Shown: positions 51,853-60,294 of the stretch, piece by piece
Layout of the letters: every line of letters begins with the position of its first letter
Numbering within the stretch: position 1 is the stretch's first letter
Assembly: GCA_964446385.1 (NCBI GenBank)
Contig: CAYUOH010000009.1
Span: 21,547-85,546 of the forward strand
Source: CAYSRC01 sp964446385
GTDB lineage: Bacteria; Bacillota; Clostridia; Oscillospirales; Ruminococcaceae
DNA length: 64,000 bases
Reading direction: 5' to 3'
Notes under the pieces: generated by a model
What the model was told of the DNA's origin: nothing
What the model saw: the letters and a program-made list of their open reading frames with translations, nothing else
Databases searched by the model: none
Position numbers and translations under genes: made by a program

Positions 51853-52713
51853 TTAAAATATCCTTTTCGAGAGACTAGAAGCCAGTTCTGATAAATATTC
51901 ACTGTGCGGGTAACCGGCAATAGCATCGAGGGCTCCGTCAGTAAGTCTTTCTGCGGCTGCTTTTGCTTTGCCCAGTCCCAGAATCGATACATACGTGGTC
52001 TTATTGTTTTTTTCATCGCTGCCGATATTTTTACCGAGAGTCACATCATCGGAGGTGACATCCAGAATATCATCGGTAATTTGAAAAGCTAAAGATAATT
52101 TATCAGAATAGCTGTTCAGACGTGAATAATCAGCATTTGTACCGGAAGCGTAAAAACCCAACATACAGGAGGCATAGATAAGGTCCCCGGTCTTATGGCG
52201 GTATACGAAATCGAGAGCGTCTGTGGTATCAGCTTTGATATTATTAAGCGTATCTAGTTCCTGACCATATATCATACCGCAATGTCCGGCTGCAAAGGAA
52301 ATTAGCTTTACAGCCTCGGCGATGTTGTATTTCCCCTTTTCAGATGTAACATTAAATGCATATGTAAGAAGTGCGTCTCCTGCTAGAACGGCAACGGTTT
52401 CTCCGAAGGCTATATGGCAGCTCGGATTGCCCCTGCGCATGCTGTCATTATCCATGCACGGCAGATCATCGTGAATAAGAGAATAAGCGTGGATCATTTC
52501 TATTGCAGCTGCATAAGGCAGAGCGTCTTCAATTTTGCCTCCGAACAGTTCGCAGCATGCCAGTACAAGACATGCCCTGATTCTTTTGCCGCCGTTCAGT
52601 GTGCTGTAACGCATGGCCTGAAGAACACGCGAATCCGCAGGACCGGTAAGAACGTCGTCAAGATAGTTCTCTGTTAGTTCGACGTATTTTTCTGTCGTTT
52701 CCTTATAATTCAT
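51853..52713 (-). CDS. ispA: Polyprenyl (farnesyl) diphosphate synthase
   Basis: Chain-elongating prenyltransferase. Both aspartate-rich motifs are present: LIHDDLPCMDNDSMRRGNP and FQITDDILDVT, plus GGKRIR near the N-terminus. The ATG at 52713 overlaps xseB by eleven bases and has AAGGA upstream, giving 286 residues; a longer reading frame would run deep into xseB. Chain length is inferred as C15 from the operon context. Confidence 0.94.
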   Translation of the reverse strand: MNYKETTEKYVELTENYLDDVLTGPADSRVLQAMRYSTLNGGKRIRACLVLACCELFGGKIEDALPYAAAIEMIHAYSLIHDDLPCMDNDSMRRGNPSCHIAFGETVAVLAGDALLTYAFNVTSEKGKYNIAEAVKLISFAAGHCGMIYGQELDTLNNIKADTTDALDFVYRHKTGDLIYASCMLGFYASGTNADYSRLNSYSDKLSLAFQITDDILDVTSDDVTLGKNIGSDEKNNKTTYVSILGLGKAKAAAERLTDGALDAIAGYPHSEYLSELASSLSKRIF

Positions 52714-52915
52714 CAGATGAATCCTTAGCCGGATTAATTTTTTCAAATTCAGACCGTGCATCATTCAGAAGCTTTTCCGCGAGAGCAAGGTATTCCATTC
52801 CATCAGAGTATGCATTGATACATTCATTTAAATCAAGTGTACCTAAAAGAATTCTTGCGCTTATTTCATCGCATTTTTTTAGGGCTTCTTCAAAACTGAT
52901 GGTATTTTCAATCAT
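52703..52915 (-). CDS. xseB: Exodeoxyribonuclease VII small subunit
   Basis: A 70-residue helical protein with the XseB pattern: SFEEALKKCDEISARILLG, LDLNECINAYSDGMEYL and a charged end. It associates with XseA to degrade single-stranded DNA. It overlaps xseA by eight bases and ispA by eleven, so translation of the three is coupled. Confidence 0.92.
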   Translation of the reverse strand: MIENTISFEEALKKCDEISARILLGTLDLNECINAYSDGMEYLALAEKLLNDARSEFEKINPAKDSSDEL

Positions 52916-54050
52916 TGTTTTCTCCTTTGTTTACCGTTAACACCCGTGCGGAAAAGGATCCGTCCCTGAGACGGACATTAATCTCTTTATCTTCGGTAAT
53001 ATCGTCAATACTGCTGATAAATCTTAATTGATCAGAAATTATCGAATAACCTCGCTTAAGTACTTTTTTTGGAGACAATGCATCGTATACAAGCTTCTTT
53101 GTTTGAATGAGACTGTCTCCGGCAGTGAAAATGATGTTTATACGGTCGGCAAATTTTGCTCTTTTTTCTGTGATTGAATCAGTTAGGGTATTCAGTCTGT
53201 CACTTATAAAACGAGCCGAAACATCTATTTTCTGACTGTAAGTTGCAAGAATCACGGAGCAGTCGGGAAAAGCCAGATCAGCAGCGGCTGTAGGTGTTGC
53301 GGCTCTGATATCGGCGGCGAAATCCAGAAGTGTAAAATCGGTTTCATGACCAACGGCTGAAATATACGGTACTTTCAGAGAAGCGGCATTCCGTACTACG
53401 GATTCGTCGTTGAAGCACCATAAATCCTCTTTCGAGCCACCTCCTCTGGCAAATATTATCAGCTGGGCGTCTTCAATAGTGCAGGCGTATTTTATGGCTT
53501 TGTTAATATCATCCACCGCACCTTCTCCCTGTACCCGGACCGGCAGAAGCATAATAAATACGAATGGATATTTGCGCATGGCTACAGAATGAATATCATG
53601 AATTACCGCTCCGGCCTCGGAAGCGATTACAATTACTTTTTTGGGCATATATGGCAGTGGGCGTTTACGCTCGGAACTGAAAAAACCTTCTTTTTCAAGA
53701 CGATTCTTGGTTTCAATGTATTTTTTGTTGATATCTCCCGTTCCCTGTTCTATCATTCCATAGGCCATAAGCCTAAAGCTGCCGTCTTTTTCATAAAAAG
53801 AGACACTGCAGGGAACGATAACCTTTATACCGTCTTTGGGTATGAATTTCAAACGGGACGCATAGTTGGCGAACATTACAGCCCTTACTGATGCGGTTTC
53901 ATCCTTCAGGGAAAAATAAATATGCCCGGAGGGATATTTTTTGCAGTTGAGTATTTCTCCTTCAACCAGAAGTTGCCTCATGGCTTCATCTGATTCAAGG
54001 TACATTTTGGTGTATCTGTTAAGAGCTGATACACTGATTGTTTCATTCAT
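52908..54050 (-). CDS. xseA: Exodeoxyribonuclease VII large subunit
   Basis: Catalytic subunit of ExoVII. The N-terminal OB fold (SVSALNRYTKMYLES, VEGEILNCKKYPSGHIYFSLKD) is followed by the catalytic domain with VIASEAGAVIHDI, RVQGEGAVDDI, FARGGGSKEDLWCFNDE and GHETDFTLLDFAADIRAATPTAAAD. The start at 54050 gives 380 residues and begins at the conserved N-terminus; the longer frame would lie within the upstream M22 gene. It overlaps that gene by eight bases. Confidence 0.95.
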   Translation of the reverse strand: MNETISVSALNRYTKMYLESDEAMRQLLVEGEILNCKKYPSGHIYFSLKDETASVRAVMFANYASRLKFIPKDGIKVIVPCSVSFYEKDGSFRLMAYGMIEQGTGDINKKYIETKNRLEKEGFFSSERKRPLPYMPKKVIVIASEAGAVIHDIHSVAMRKYPFVFIMLLPVRVQGEGAVDDINKAIKYACTIEDAQLIIFARGGGSKEDLWCFNDESVVRNAASLKVPYISAVGHETDFTLLDFAADIRAATPTAAADLAFPDCSVILATYSQKIDVSARFISDRLNTLTDSITEKRAKFADRINIIFTAGDSLIQTKKLVYDALSPKKVLKRGYSIISDQLRFISSIDDITEDKEINVRLRDGSFSARVLTVNKGENND

Positions 54051-54987
54051 TGAATTTGTACCTGCGTGATGCAAGAATTGACGTGCCGACAGCATTGTCG
54101 CTTGAAAGCCACGAGGGCTCGGCAAATTTTATATCTTCAAGTGATGCCGAAATCAATTTGCGTATAAAATAGCTGGACATTACTCCCCCGGCAAATACAA
54201 CGGGAAAAGATCCCAAAACTCTGCGTTGGTATCTCACCATTTCAATTATAACTGAAGCAATAGAACCGAGAGCATAACGGCAGACATCCTCCGGAGGATT
54301 GGTTTCTGAAATTTTTCTGCACTGGTTTTCAAGCCCGGAAAGACAGCAGCAACCGTTATCTTTAATTACGGGATGCGAAAATGCTGAATATGAAGAATTC
54401 AAAGCGGCGTTAGTAACGTATTCACCTGAAGGAAACGGGAATCCGAACATCTGTCCGACACGGTCCACTACCTGTCCAGCGTACAGATCCAAGGAACAGG
54501 CCAGTTCTGTTACGTCGAGATCCGCTCTCTCAAGGCTGCAAAATAAAGCGTCGGTGGTTCCTCCGGATACATGAAACCCGATGAACCTGTAGCTTTCAAG
54601 GTTTTCCAGGTTGCAGCCTTTTAATGAGGCCATAATATGTCCCTGTTGGTGTGAGAAGGTATATACGGGAAGATTATAAAGGGCACCGAGGGATTTTGCG
54701 AAAGAAAGCCCTACCGAAAAGCATGGCATATATGAACCCTCAGCACTGCGAGGTCGGGATGATACACCTATAGCGTCAATAGAACCGGGGTTGATACTGT
54801 CAAGCATCTTATCTATTGCTTCGGGCAGCAGCTGAACATGATTAAAAACGGCATCACTCTGGCGTAGACCAAGCTGCCCTTCTTTAACCGGAAGGAATAT
54901 TTTGGCTTTTGAGATGATATTACCGATTTCATCCGTAAGAGCTACGCTGGCAGCATAGTTACTGGTGTCAATACCGAGAAATGTCAA
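54043..54987 (-). CDS. Peptidase M22/TsaD-like family protein (probable paralogue)
   Basis: A 314-residue ASKHA-fold protein of the Kae1/TsaD family. It begins FLGIDTSNYAASVAL, carries the metal-binding FSHQQGHIMAS (HxxxxH-like) and HVSGGTTD, and ends with FAGGVMSS and SSDNAVG. It is shorter than TsaD and lacks the usual TsaD N-terminal ILGIETSCDETA form. I therefore take it as the second, function-unknown M22 paralogue common in Clostridia, not the t6A enzyme. No tsaB or tsaE is near. Its position between nusB and xseA is the conserved one for this paralogue as I recall it. Confidence 0.78.
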   Translation of the reverse strand: MTFLGIDTSNYAASVALTDEIGNIISKAKIFLPVKEGQLGLRQSDAVFNHVQLLPEAIDKMLDSINPGSIDAIGVSSRPRSAEGSYMPCFSVGLSFAKSLGALYNLPVYTFSHQQGHIMASLKGCNLENLESYRFIGFHVSGGTTDALFCSLERADLDVTELACSLDLYAGQVVDRVGQMFGFPFPSGEYVTNAALNSSYSAFSHPVIKDNGCCCLSGLENQCRKISETNPPEDVCRYALGSIASVIIEMVRYQRRVLGSFPVVFAGGVMSSYFIRKLISASLEDIKFAEPSWLSSDNAVGTSILASRRYKFNE

Positions 54988-55400
54988 GCTTCCGCCTCTT
55001 CTCTGTATATCCTGCTTAAGTTACGCAGTATGCCGTTTACAAACGAATAGTCTTTGGCATCTCCGTATTCTTTTGAAAGTTCAACGGCCTCGTTAATAAT
55101 AGCAGCAACCGGAATATCCGGGAAGTATTTAAACTGTGCACAACTGAGACGCAGAATAGACAGTGATGATTTCCCTATTCGCGAAAGCTTCCATCCGCTG
55201 CTTAGGCAGGACAGAATGTTGCTGTCGAATTCTTCAAGATTATCAATAGTGTAGACTATTAGACTGTATGCGAAATCATCCAGCTCGAGCTCAAAAGATT
55301 CGGCTATTTCGGATATTTCATCTTTGGTGAAATCGTTTACCGGCTGCTGGAAGATGATGCTGAATGCATTTTTGCGTGCCTGGGACCTGGTCATAAACAA
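54984..55400 (-). CDS. nusB: Transcription antitermination factor NusB
   Basis: RNA-binding helical protein that acts with NusE in rRNA antitermination. The 138-residue sequence shows TRSQARKNAFSIIFQ, IGKSSLSILRLSCAQFKY, PVAAIINEAVELSKEYGDAKDYSFVNGIL. It overlaps the M22 gene by four bases (ATGA). It begins the overlapping run of genes that extends to DUF6873; a terminator-like hairpin separates it from asp23. Confidence 0.95.
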   Translation of the reverse strand: MFMTRSQARKNAFSIIFQQPVNDFTKDEISEIAESFELELDDFAYSLIVYTIDNLEEFDSNILSCLSSGWKLSRIGKSSLSILRLSCAQFKYFPDIPVAAIINEAVELSKEYGDAKDYSFVNGILRNLSRIYREEAEA

Positions 55401-55411
55401 CCTGCTTTCAT

Positions 55412-55447
55412 TAAAAATAAAAAGCCTGATCGAATACCGAACAGGCT
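55412..55447 (-). terminator. Hairpin between asp23 and nusB
   Basis: On the minus strand AGCCTG ... CAGGCT with an imperfect extension, followed by TTTTTATTTTTAA. It may end part of the asp23 transcript. The downstream genes would then rely on read-through or another promoter. Confidence 0.65.
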
Positions 55448-55453
55448 ATGGAT

Positions 55454-55801
55454 TTATTTCTCCGGATTAACTGAGGAATTAACGGAAACGCCGGATACGA
55501 TAACATTAACTTCGGATACTGCAAGCCCAGTCATGCTCTGTATTGCGTTTTTGATATTGTTTTGAAGTGCGGATGAAACAGAAACTACACTGTATCCCAT
55601 TGTGATTTCAATATATATATCAACGGATACAACGTCATCAATTATAGTAATTTTTATTCCTCCGGAGGGAACTTTGGAGGCAATCCCCGGAGTACATACG
55701 GATGCGACTCCCTCAACCTCACTGGCGGCAAATTTTGCGATGGAAGCCAGAACTTCCTGGGAAATTTTTATGCGGTTTCCGTTTGTGTTATCAATGTTCA
55801 T
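55454..55801 (-). CDS. Asp23/Gls24-family protein
   Basis: A 115-residue envelope-stress-type protein. The pattern ISQEVLASIAKFAASEVEGV, SKVPSGGIKITI, VDIYIEITMGYSV and IQSMTGLAVSEVNVIVSGV is the Asp23 (YqhY) domain. In Firmicutes, YqhY genes sit beside nusB and acetyl-CoA carboxylase genes, and the protein is cytosolic. The spoIIIA cluster that precedes this gene in many spore-formers is absent. A strong promoter lies upstream. Confidence 0.9.
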   Translation of the reverse strand: MNIDNTNGNRIKISQEVLASIAKFAASEVEGVASVCTPGIASKVPSGGIKITIIDDVVSVDIYIEITMGYSVVSVSSALQNNIKNAIQSMTGLAVSEVNVIVSGVSVNSSVNPEK

Positions 55802-55838
55802 AATTTACCTCTATTATTTGTATAAACGAAGTAACAGA

Positions 55839-55867
55839 AGTATAACATTTATACAAAATATATTCAA
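55839..55867 (-). promoter_or_regulatory. Putative asp23 promoter
   Basis: On the minus strand TTGAAT, a 17-base spacer and TATACT lie 38 bases before the asp23 ATG. Confidence 0.65.
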
Positions 55868-56018
55868 GAATGATGAATAAGAAAAGTCCCGGCACAAGGC
55901 GGGAGCTTGTGGAAACAACAGGGCTCGAAGCTGTGCCCCTGTTTGTAGTGGATATAATTTACGCTGACAGATGTACTATATGTCAATATTTGGATAAATA
56001 ATTATTTTTGCAAATAGA

Positions 56019-56042
56019 CGCCTCAGTCATTTGACTGAGGCG
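56019..56042. repeat. Perfect inverted repeat beside the excisionase remnant
   Basis: Eleven complementary bases on each side of a two-base centre. It lies 50 bases beyond the end of the pseudogene on the minus strand. It could be a terminator of the lost gene or an end structure of the element that brought it. Confidence 0.5.
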
Positions 56043-56091
56043 AATCTTCATATTACACGCTTTACCTTAGGATTATCTTCATATCTTCGTT

Positions 56092-56253
56092 CTACCGTAT
56101 CCACTTTTCGAAACTCCCCTTCTCTACCATCAATTTTGAGTCGAATCTTATAACTGGAAATTCGGGCGTATGAATTAGCTCATACACCTCCCGTTAGCCG
56201 CACTTGAGAATCTCCTTAAGATCTTTAATTGTGTAGAATACGATGTCGACCAT
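56092..56253 (-). pseudogene. Excisionase/HTH_17 DNA-binding protein pseudogene
   Basis: Reading the minus strand from ATG at 56253 gives YTIKDLKEILKCG, then an in-frame TAA (56194-56196), then REVYELIHTPEFPVIRFDSK and VEKGSFEKWIR before the final TAG. The two halves are in the same frame and together form the helix-turn-helix of small excisionase-family proteins found on integrative elements. The internal stop at the recognition helix makes the gene inactive unless the stop is read through. No ribosome site is visible. No integrase or other element gene is adjacent. Confidence 0.72.
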
Positions 56254-56355
56254 AGTGCAGCAATTGATAAGCTGTAATAAAAAACGTATGCTTTTATCGG
56301 TCTGGTGTAAACAGACGTTTTTAACTAGAGGATATCTGTAGACCCCAGCGTGGGA

Positions 56356-57852
56356 CTAAAACTTGAAATAAATAAAGTTTGATGTGCCAAATCTGCCAAT
56401 AGCTATGATAGCTAAAAACATAAAACACAGTATCATAACCCTGAGTGACTCTGACAGCTGCAAAAGCGGTATAGCCCTGTTCTGCACACTTCTGGGTGTA
56501 CGGAACATAACGATATCCAGCACGATCGCCAAGACAAAACTAGCTGCAACGATGCCTAAAATAAGATTAGTGTATGGATTAAACCCGCCGTATGTATTGG
56601 CAACAAAAGAATATGCAGAGTAATAGAGCTCCACTGGAGAAGCCACTTTAAACAATCCGCTGAACACTTCAAATGCGGTTGCTATAGAGTCGGCGCGGAA
56701 GAACACATGAGCCAAAGCCGAAACCAACAGAACTGCGATAGAGCGTAAAATACGAACCGCAAAACTTTTGGGTTTTGACTTCTTTTTGGGCATCAGCTTT
56801 TCATCAAGGACTCTAAGTACGCCTTGTATTGCTCCCCATACCACAAAAGTTACGGCAGCACCATGCCAAAGCCCACTGACCAAAAATACTATAATAATGT
56901 TGACCATAACTATTGGATGGTGATCCTGCCAATTTTTGCGGTACAAAAGTTTATTGGCCCATCTGCTCCAGACTAGTGGGGTGAATATATAGTCTGTAAG
57001 CCAATTAGTAAGTGACTGGTGCCATCGACTCCAAAAATCGCGATAGGATACAGCCAAATACGGAGTGTCAAAGTTCTCCGGCAATGTAATTCCAAACAAC
57101 TTGCCAGCAGCAATTGCCATGTCACTATAACCGGAAAAGTCAAAATAAATCTGGAATGCATAAAGAATTATTACCAATAGACTGACCGAAGCTATGGGAT
57201 ACATTCCCGGGCTTTGGTAATAGTAGTCCACTAAGACCCCAAGGTTATCAGCTATTACCGCTTTTTTGAAAAGACCGCTCAGAAATCGAATTCCTGCCAC
57301 ACACAGGTTTCTGAAGTCAAAATCTCTGGATTGTTGATACTGCGGTATCAAGAGTTTTGCCCGTCCAATGGGTCCGGACATTATCTGCGGGAAAAATCCT
57401 ACAAAAAGCAGGCAGTTGATAAAATTACGTTCCGGTTTTACAGAGCCGTTATAGCAATCAATGACATATCCAACCGCACCGAAAGTATAAAAGCTGATGC
57501 CAAGTGGCAGTACATGAGCGATATTAGGCCCCGCTATGCGTAGGAGAGAGGAAGCCATAATAGCAAAGAAGCCCAGATATTTATAAAGAAACAGCGGTGC
57601 AAACAGCAAAATTAACGATATAGAAAATACAAACTTTCTGTGCTTTAAGTTTCGGTTCGCAACCACTCTTGCTGTAAGATAGCAGAATGAACCCATAACC
57701 AAAAGCAGCGGCAGAAATAATGGCATGGCGTACCAATAGAAGAAGAGACTCGCCAACAGCAAGATTGGGTTTTGCATTTTGCTGGGCAAAACATAATATA
57801 GGAATGCAATCAAAAGGCAAAACAACACAAATTTAAAGGAAGTAAAAAGCAT
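56356..57852 (-). CDS. MBOAT-family membrane-bound O-acyltransferase (AlgI/DltB type)
   Basis: Multi-pass membrane acyltransferase that moves acyl groups, usually acetyl, across the membrane onto extracellular polymers. The 498-residue protein has about eleven hydrophobic segments, YFDFSGYSDMAIAAG, YRDFWSRWHQSLTNWLTDY, and the catalytic histidine in VSGLWHGAAVTFVVWG. The length and motifs fit the AlgI/PatA subgroup. Its start overlaps the SGNH gene's stop by one base (TAATG), so they are a coupled pair. The polymer acylated (wall polysaccharide or peptidoglycan) is unknown. Confidence 0.93.
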   Translation of the reverse strand: MLFTSFKFVLFCLLIAFLYYVLPSKMQNPILLLASLFFYWYAMPLFLPLLLVMGSFCYLTARVVANRNLKHRKFVFSISLILLFAPLFLYKYLGFFAIMASSLLRIAGPNIAHVLPLGISFYTFGAVGYVIDCYNGSVKPERNFINCLLFVGFFPQIMSGPIGRAKLLIPQYQQSRDFDFRNLCVAGIRFLSGLFKKAVIADNLGVLVDYYYQSPGMYPIASVSLLVIILYAFQIYFDFSGYSDMAIAAGKLFGITLPENFDTPYLAVSYRDFWSRWHQSLTNWLTDYIFTPLVWSRWANKLLYRKNWQDHHPIVMVNIIIVFLVSGLWHGAAVTFVVWGAIQGVLRVLDEKLMPKKKSKPKSFAVRILRSIAVLLVSALAHVFFRADSIATAFEVFSGLFKVASPVELYYSAYSFVANTYGGFNPYTNLILGIVAASFVLAIVLDIVMFRTPRSVQNRAIPLLQLSESLRVMILCFMFLAIIAIGRFGTSNFIYFKF

Positions 57853-58991
57853 TATCTCGCCTCCGACAGTATGCTTACCAGTATCTCAATACCTTCGGGT
57901 TTGTAGTGGTATCCGTCATAAAAATCTTCAACCTCTGCTCCAAGATCATGGGGATCAAAACTACCAATGATATTGCACCCGGTTTCCTTTGCGATACTCC
58001 TGAAAAGCTCTTCACTTTGGATGATGGGCTGATAATGCTCGTGCTGCAGCATATGATCCCACAGGATCGGGTTCAGCGGTACCTCAATAAGGTCCACCCT
58101 GATACCCATATTGGTAAGCGAAGCTACGAAATCTCTGAATATCTTCACATTTTTGTCGCCAAACTTTGCATTTTCGCTGCCAATTATGCGGGTTTTTATC
58201 TGATCTTCCGCTAACCCATAGATTTCTTCATATATATTTTCACGGTATTCATATGGATAACAGTAACTTCCGTCTGCTCGAATCGAAGCATCGTATGACC
58301 AAAATTTATCTACCGGTAAAAGGTGGGTGGCTATTACAGGATTCAAAAGCATTTCTAAACTGCTCTGGAAATATGGGATCGAAAAAAGTTCAAGCTGCAT
58401 TTTCGGTGGGAAATCAAAAAAACAGGTGTCATAGCCACTGCCGAGGTATTTACCACTTACCGCAGGAGAATAGCCAACATCTTCCGGCGAGTAACCCATT
58501 AAATCAACTAAACAGTGGCTATACCCATCCGTAAGGATCCCCTTGAACCTGCCGCTGCTGTACTCGCTATTTATAAACCAAGGGTCGAGGGCTATAATGA
58601 CTCTCTCCGGTGAAAATCCGTTGACGGAAGTGACCCCGAAAATCCCTATTATATCCTCAAGCCCAGCACCAGTTACCGAAAGGTTGAAAAAGCTCCCTTC
58701 AACCATATTGGAAGTTATAAGAGCCACTCTGCTGCTGCCCAAGGCCAAAACTTCGGTGCTTTTATCTATGCCGTATATACAAAGGCGCTTAAGAAGGCGC
58801 TCATCATAATTGACTAAGCCTTCTGCACCATGCCCGGACAGGATAAGTTCGGCCGCATTTTTTTCAACGCTTCCGTCTACGTTTGTTGTAAAAAGACCTG
58901 CTGGGTCAACGAAATAGTTAAAAATTGGAATTACGGAAATAAGGATCAATGTCAAGATGGCATATATTATTCTCTTTATCAAAAGATTCAA
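57852..58991 (-). CDS. Membrane-anchored SGNH-like acyltransferase partner of MBOAT
   Basis: A 379-residue protein with an N-terminal membrane anchor (IIYAILTLILISVIPIFNY) and an extracytoplasmic domain. LALGSSRV provides a GxS block with the nucleophile-like serine and EDFYDGYHYKPEG gives the D-x-x-H end of an SGNH hydrolase fold, as in AlgX/DltD-type partners. The start is TTG at 58991 with GGAG five bases upstream. Together with the overlapping MBOAT gene it probably transfers the acyl group to an extracellular acceptor. The donor and acceptor are not determinable. Confidence 0.75.
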   Translation of the reverse strand: MNLLIKRIIYAILTLILISVIPIFNYFVDPAGLFTTNVDGSVEKNAAELILSGHGAEGLVNYDERLLKRLCIYGIDKSTEVLALGSSRVALITSNMVEGSFFNLSVTGAGLEDIIGIFGVTSVNGFSPERVIIALDPWFINSEYSSGRFKGILTDGYSHCLVDLMGYSPEDVGYSPAVSGKYLGSGYDTCFFDFPPKMQLELFSIPYFQSSLEMLLNPVIATHLLPVDKFWSYDASIRADGSYCYPYEYRENIYEEIYGLAEDQIKTRIIGSENAKFGDKNVKIFRDFVASLTNMGIRVDLIEVPLNPILWDHMLQHEHYQPIIQSEELFRSIAKETGCNIIGSFDPHDLGAEVEDFYDGYHYKPEGIEILVSILSEAR

Positions 58992-59485
58992 CTCTTCTCC
59001 ATCACATAAAAGTTAAATAAATACTACACAATTATACACAAATTAACAAGAGCAGCAAAAGCGCCCACACAACCGCATTATTAGGCGTTGTATTCAGCAG
59101 AGTCTATTTACTTGCGGTTACCAATTGATAAGGAGCTCTGAGGTTCTTACCCGTTTCAACTATTATTACCTCATAATTTAGCTTCTCGGAAGCATAGATT
59201 TGCGGAACTTCTATAGAATACACAGAAAAAAAACCTCAAATCAGGTAATCATACCTAATTTGAGGTCTTTTTGGCAAATGCTTATAATTTTGATACGGCG
59301 AACACCCTTGTTGATAAATCGTTAGCGGAGGTATGAATCGTTAGCGAGAGTATACTATGGATTAAAACGCTCTGTCAGGTTCATCACTCAAAGCATAATA
59401 CCCTTTTTATTTAGCTGAACAAACCATTCTGTTATCTAATATTGATACGAATATTTCCGCAGATGTATAGCAAATAACCGGATTG
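58992..59485. other. Intergenic region with a hairpin and a possible gene remnant
   Basis: AT-rich, about 490 bases. A minus-strand frame at 59104-59234 reads VYSIEVPQIYASEKLNYEVI and ends LRAPYQLVTASK then stop, with no start codon. It may be the tail of a lost gene. A strong hairpin is listed separately. Nothing else is recognised. Confidence 0.4.
59231..59269. terminator. Bidirectional hairpin terminator
   Basis: ACCTCAAATCAGGTA-ATCA-TACCTAATTTGAGGT, a 15-base stem with one mismatch, flanked by a run of A on the left and CTTTTT on the right. It can end transcription from either side, but no complete gene adjoins it. Confidence 0.7.
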
Positions 59486-59926
59486 TCATTTAGAGGTACT
59501 TCTTTCCAAAATCGCTGCAACTGCTGCTACGCCTATTGGAAACGATTCTAAGAACATCCCAAAGAGGATTAGTCCCGGAGCGTCATCTGCATCTGCCGCC
59601 AAAAAGATAATCGGCATAGCGCAAAGAGCATACAATACGCTGAACACAATCGCACTAAAGCGGATTGCTTTAAGCCTTTTTGCTAAAAGCGTACCGCCCC
59701 GGTCAACGCCGTTCAACAAGAGCCAAAACTGAAACAGTGCGAAGAAAAAACAAATAGCCGCCGCGTATAAGCCAATGATTATAGGATATTGCAAAAAAGC
59801 ATATTCGGGATGGTTCTTTGCTATCGCTGTTCCAAAAGTAGGCAACGCGAATACACTTAATATTACGCCGACACCAGCGGAAAGAATTATTATTATACGC
59901 AGAATTATTGACGGAATTTTATTCAT
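59486..59926 (-). CDS. DUF2975-type membrane protein
   Basis: A 146-residue protein with four hydrophobic segments: IILRIIIILSAGVGVILSVF, YPIIIGLYAAAICFFFALFQ, FSAIVFSVLYALCAMPIIFL and GLILFGMFLESFPIGVAAVA. The pattern and the loop PEYAFLQYPIIIGLYAA recall DUF2975 proteins of Firmicutes. In those, a small XRE regulator usually follows, but none is found here. The C-terminus stops soon after AAILERS and looks shortened compared with the usual family ending. AGGAGG lies upstream of the ATG. Confidence 0.65.
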   Translation of the reverse strand: MNKIPSIILRIIIILSAGVGVILSVFALPTFGTAIAKNHPEYAFLQYPIIIGLYAAAICFFFALFQFWLLLNGVDRGGTLLAKRLKAIRFSAIVFSVLYALCAMPIIFLAADADDAPGLILFGMFLESFPIGVAAVAAILERSTSK

Positions 59927-60079
59927 ATTAATTTACGTTCCTCCTGTTTCAATAGTCTTTTCAAAATTTGTGACATAATACCGTTTGCTTTTTTGGACAA
60001 TGGTATGCCCCTATTTTCAACTGCAATCCTTGCACCTATGGATATTTTTCGTTAAAGTGCCCTTTGCATTAAGAGTACA

Positions 60080-60214
60080 CTATACTGCTATTTCATCCGA
60101 TACGCGTTCCACGCTGACGTAGGCGCAGATAATGATGAAAATTATGCTGACGCATATAACCGTGTGGAACCTATGATGTAGCACACCGAGCCGTAACCAT
60201 TGTTCATAATTCAT
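60080..60214 (-). CDS. Possible small single-pass membrane protein
   Basis: A 44-codon frame from ATG to TAG with charged ends and one hydrophobic helix (VICVSIIFIIICAYV). A weak GGTGA lies upstream. It could be a genuine small membrane protein or the remnant of a larger one. No family is recognised and no promoter is clear. Confidence 0.3.
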   Translation of the reverse strand: MNYEQWLRLGVLHHRFHTVICVSIIFIIICAYVSVERVSDEIAV

Positions 60215-60262
60215 CTGCAAATCACCATTCTTAATATTAACAAAGAATATTTTACTTTCCCA

Positions 60263-60290
60263 TTGACAACAAAAATAAAAGTTATATAAT
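60263..60290 (+). promoter_or_regulatory. Putative tetR operon promoter
   Basis: A perfect TTGACA, 16-base spacer and perfect TATAAT, 85 bases before the tetR ATG. Confidence 0.7.
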
Positions 60291-60294
60291 TAAA

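Larger units (their letters stand above)
55868..56355. other. Intergenic region with hairpins and an excisionase remnant
   Basis: Starts the AT-rich accessory part of the window. It holds a perfect 11-base inverted repeat CGCCTCAGTCA/TGACTGAGGCG at 56019-56042 and the excisionase pseudogene described separately. A second small stem GTCTG/CAGAC with GTTTTT follows near 56313-56333. No intact gene is seen. Confidence 0.6.

Noticed and set aside
54043..54987. Naming this gene tsaD
   Set aside because: It is shorter than TsaD and lacks the usual TsaD N-terminal motif; a second M22 paralogue fits better.
55905..55945. Second copy of the tRNA-Val 3' end (CAACAGGGCTCGAA) as an attachment-site repeat
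   Set aside because: Only 14 bases match and the 12 kb between the two copies holds core operons, so it does not bound an element. Probably chance or an old tRNA trace.
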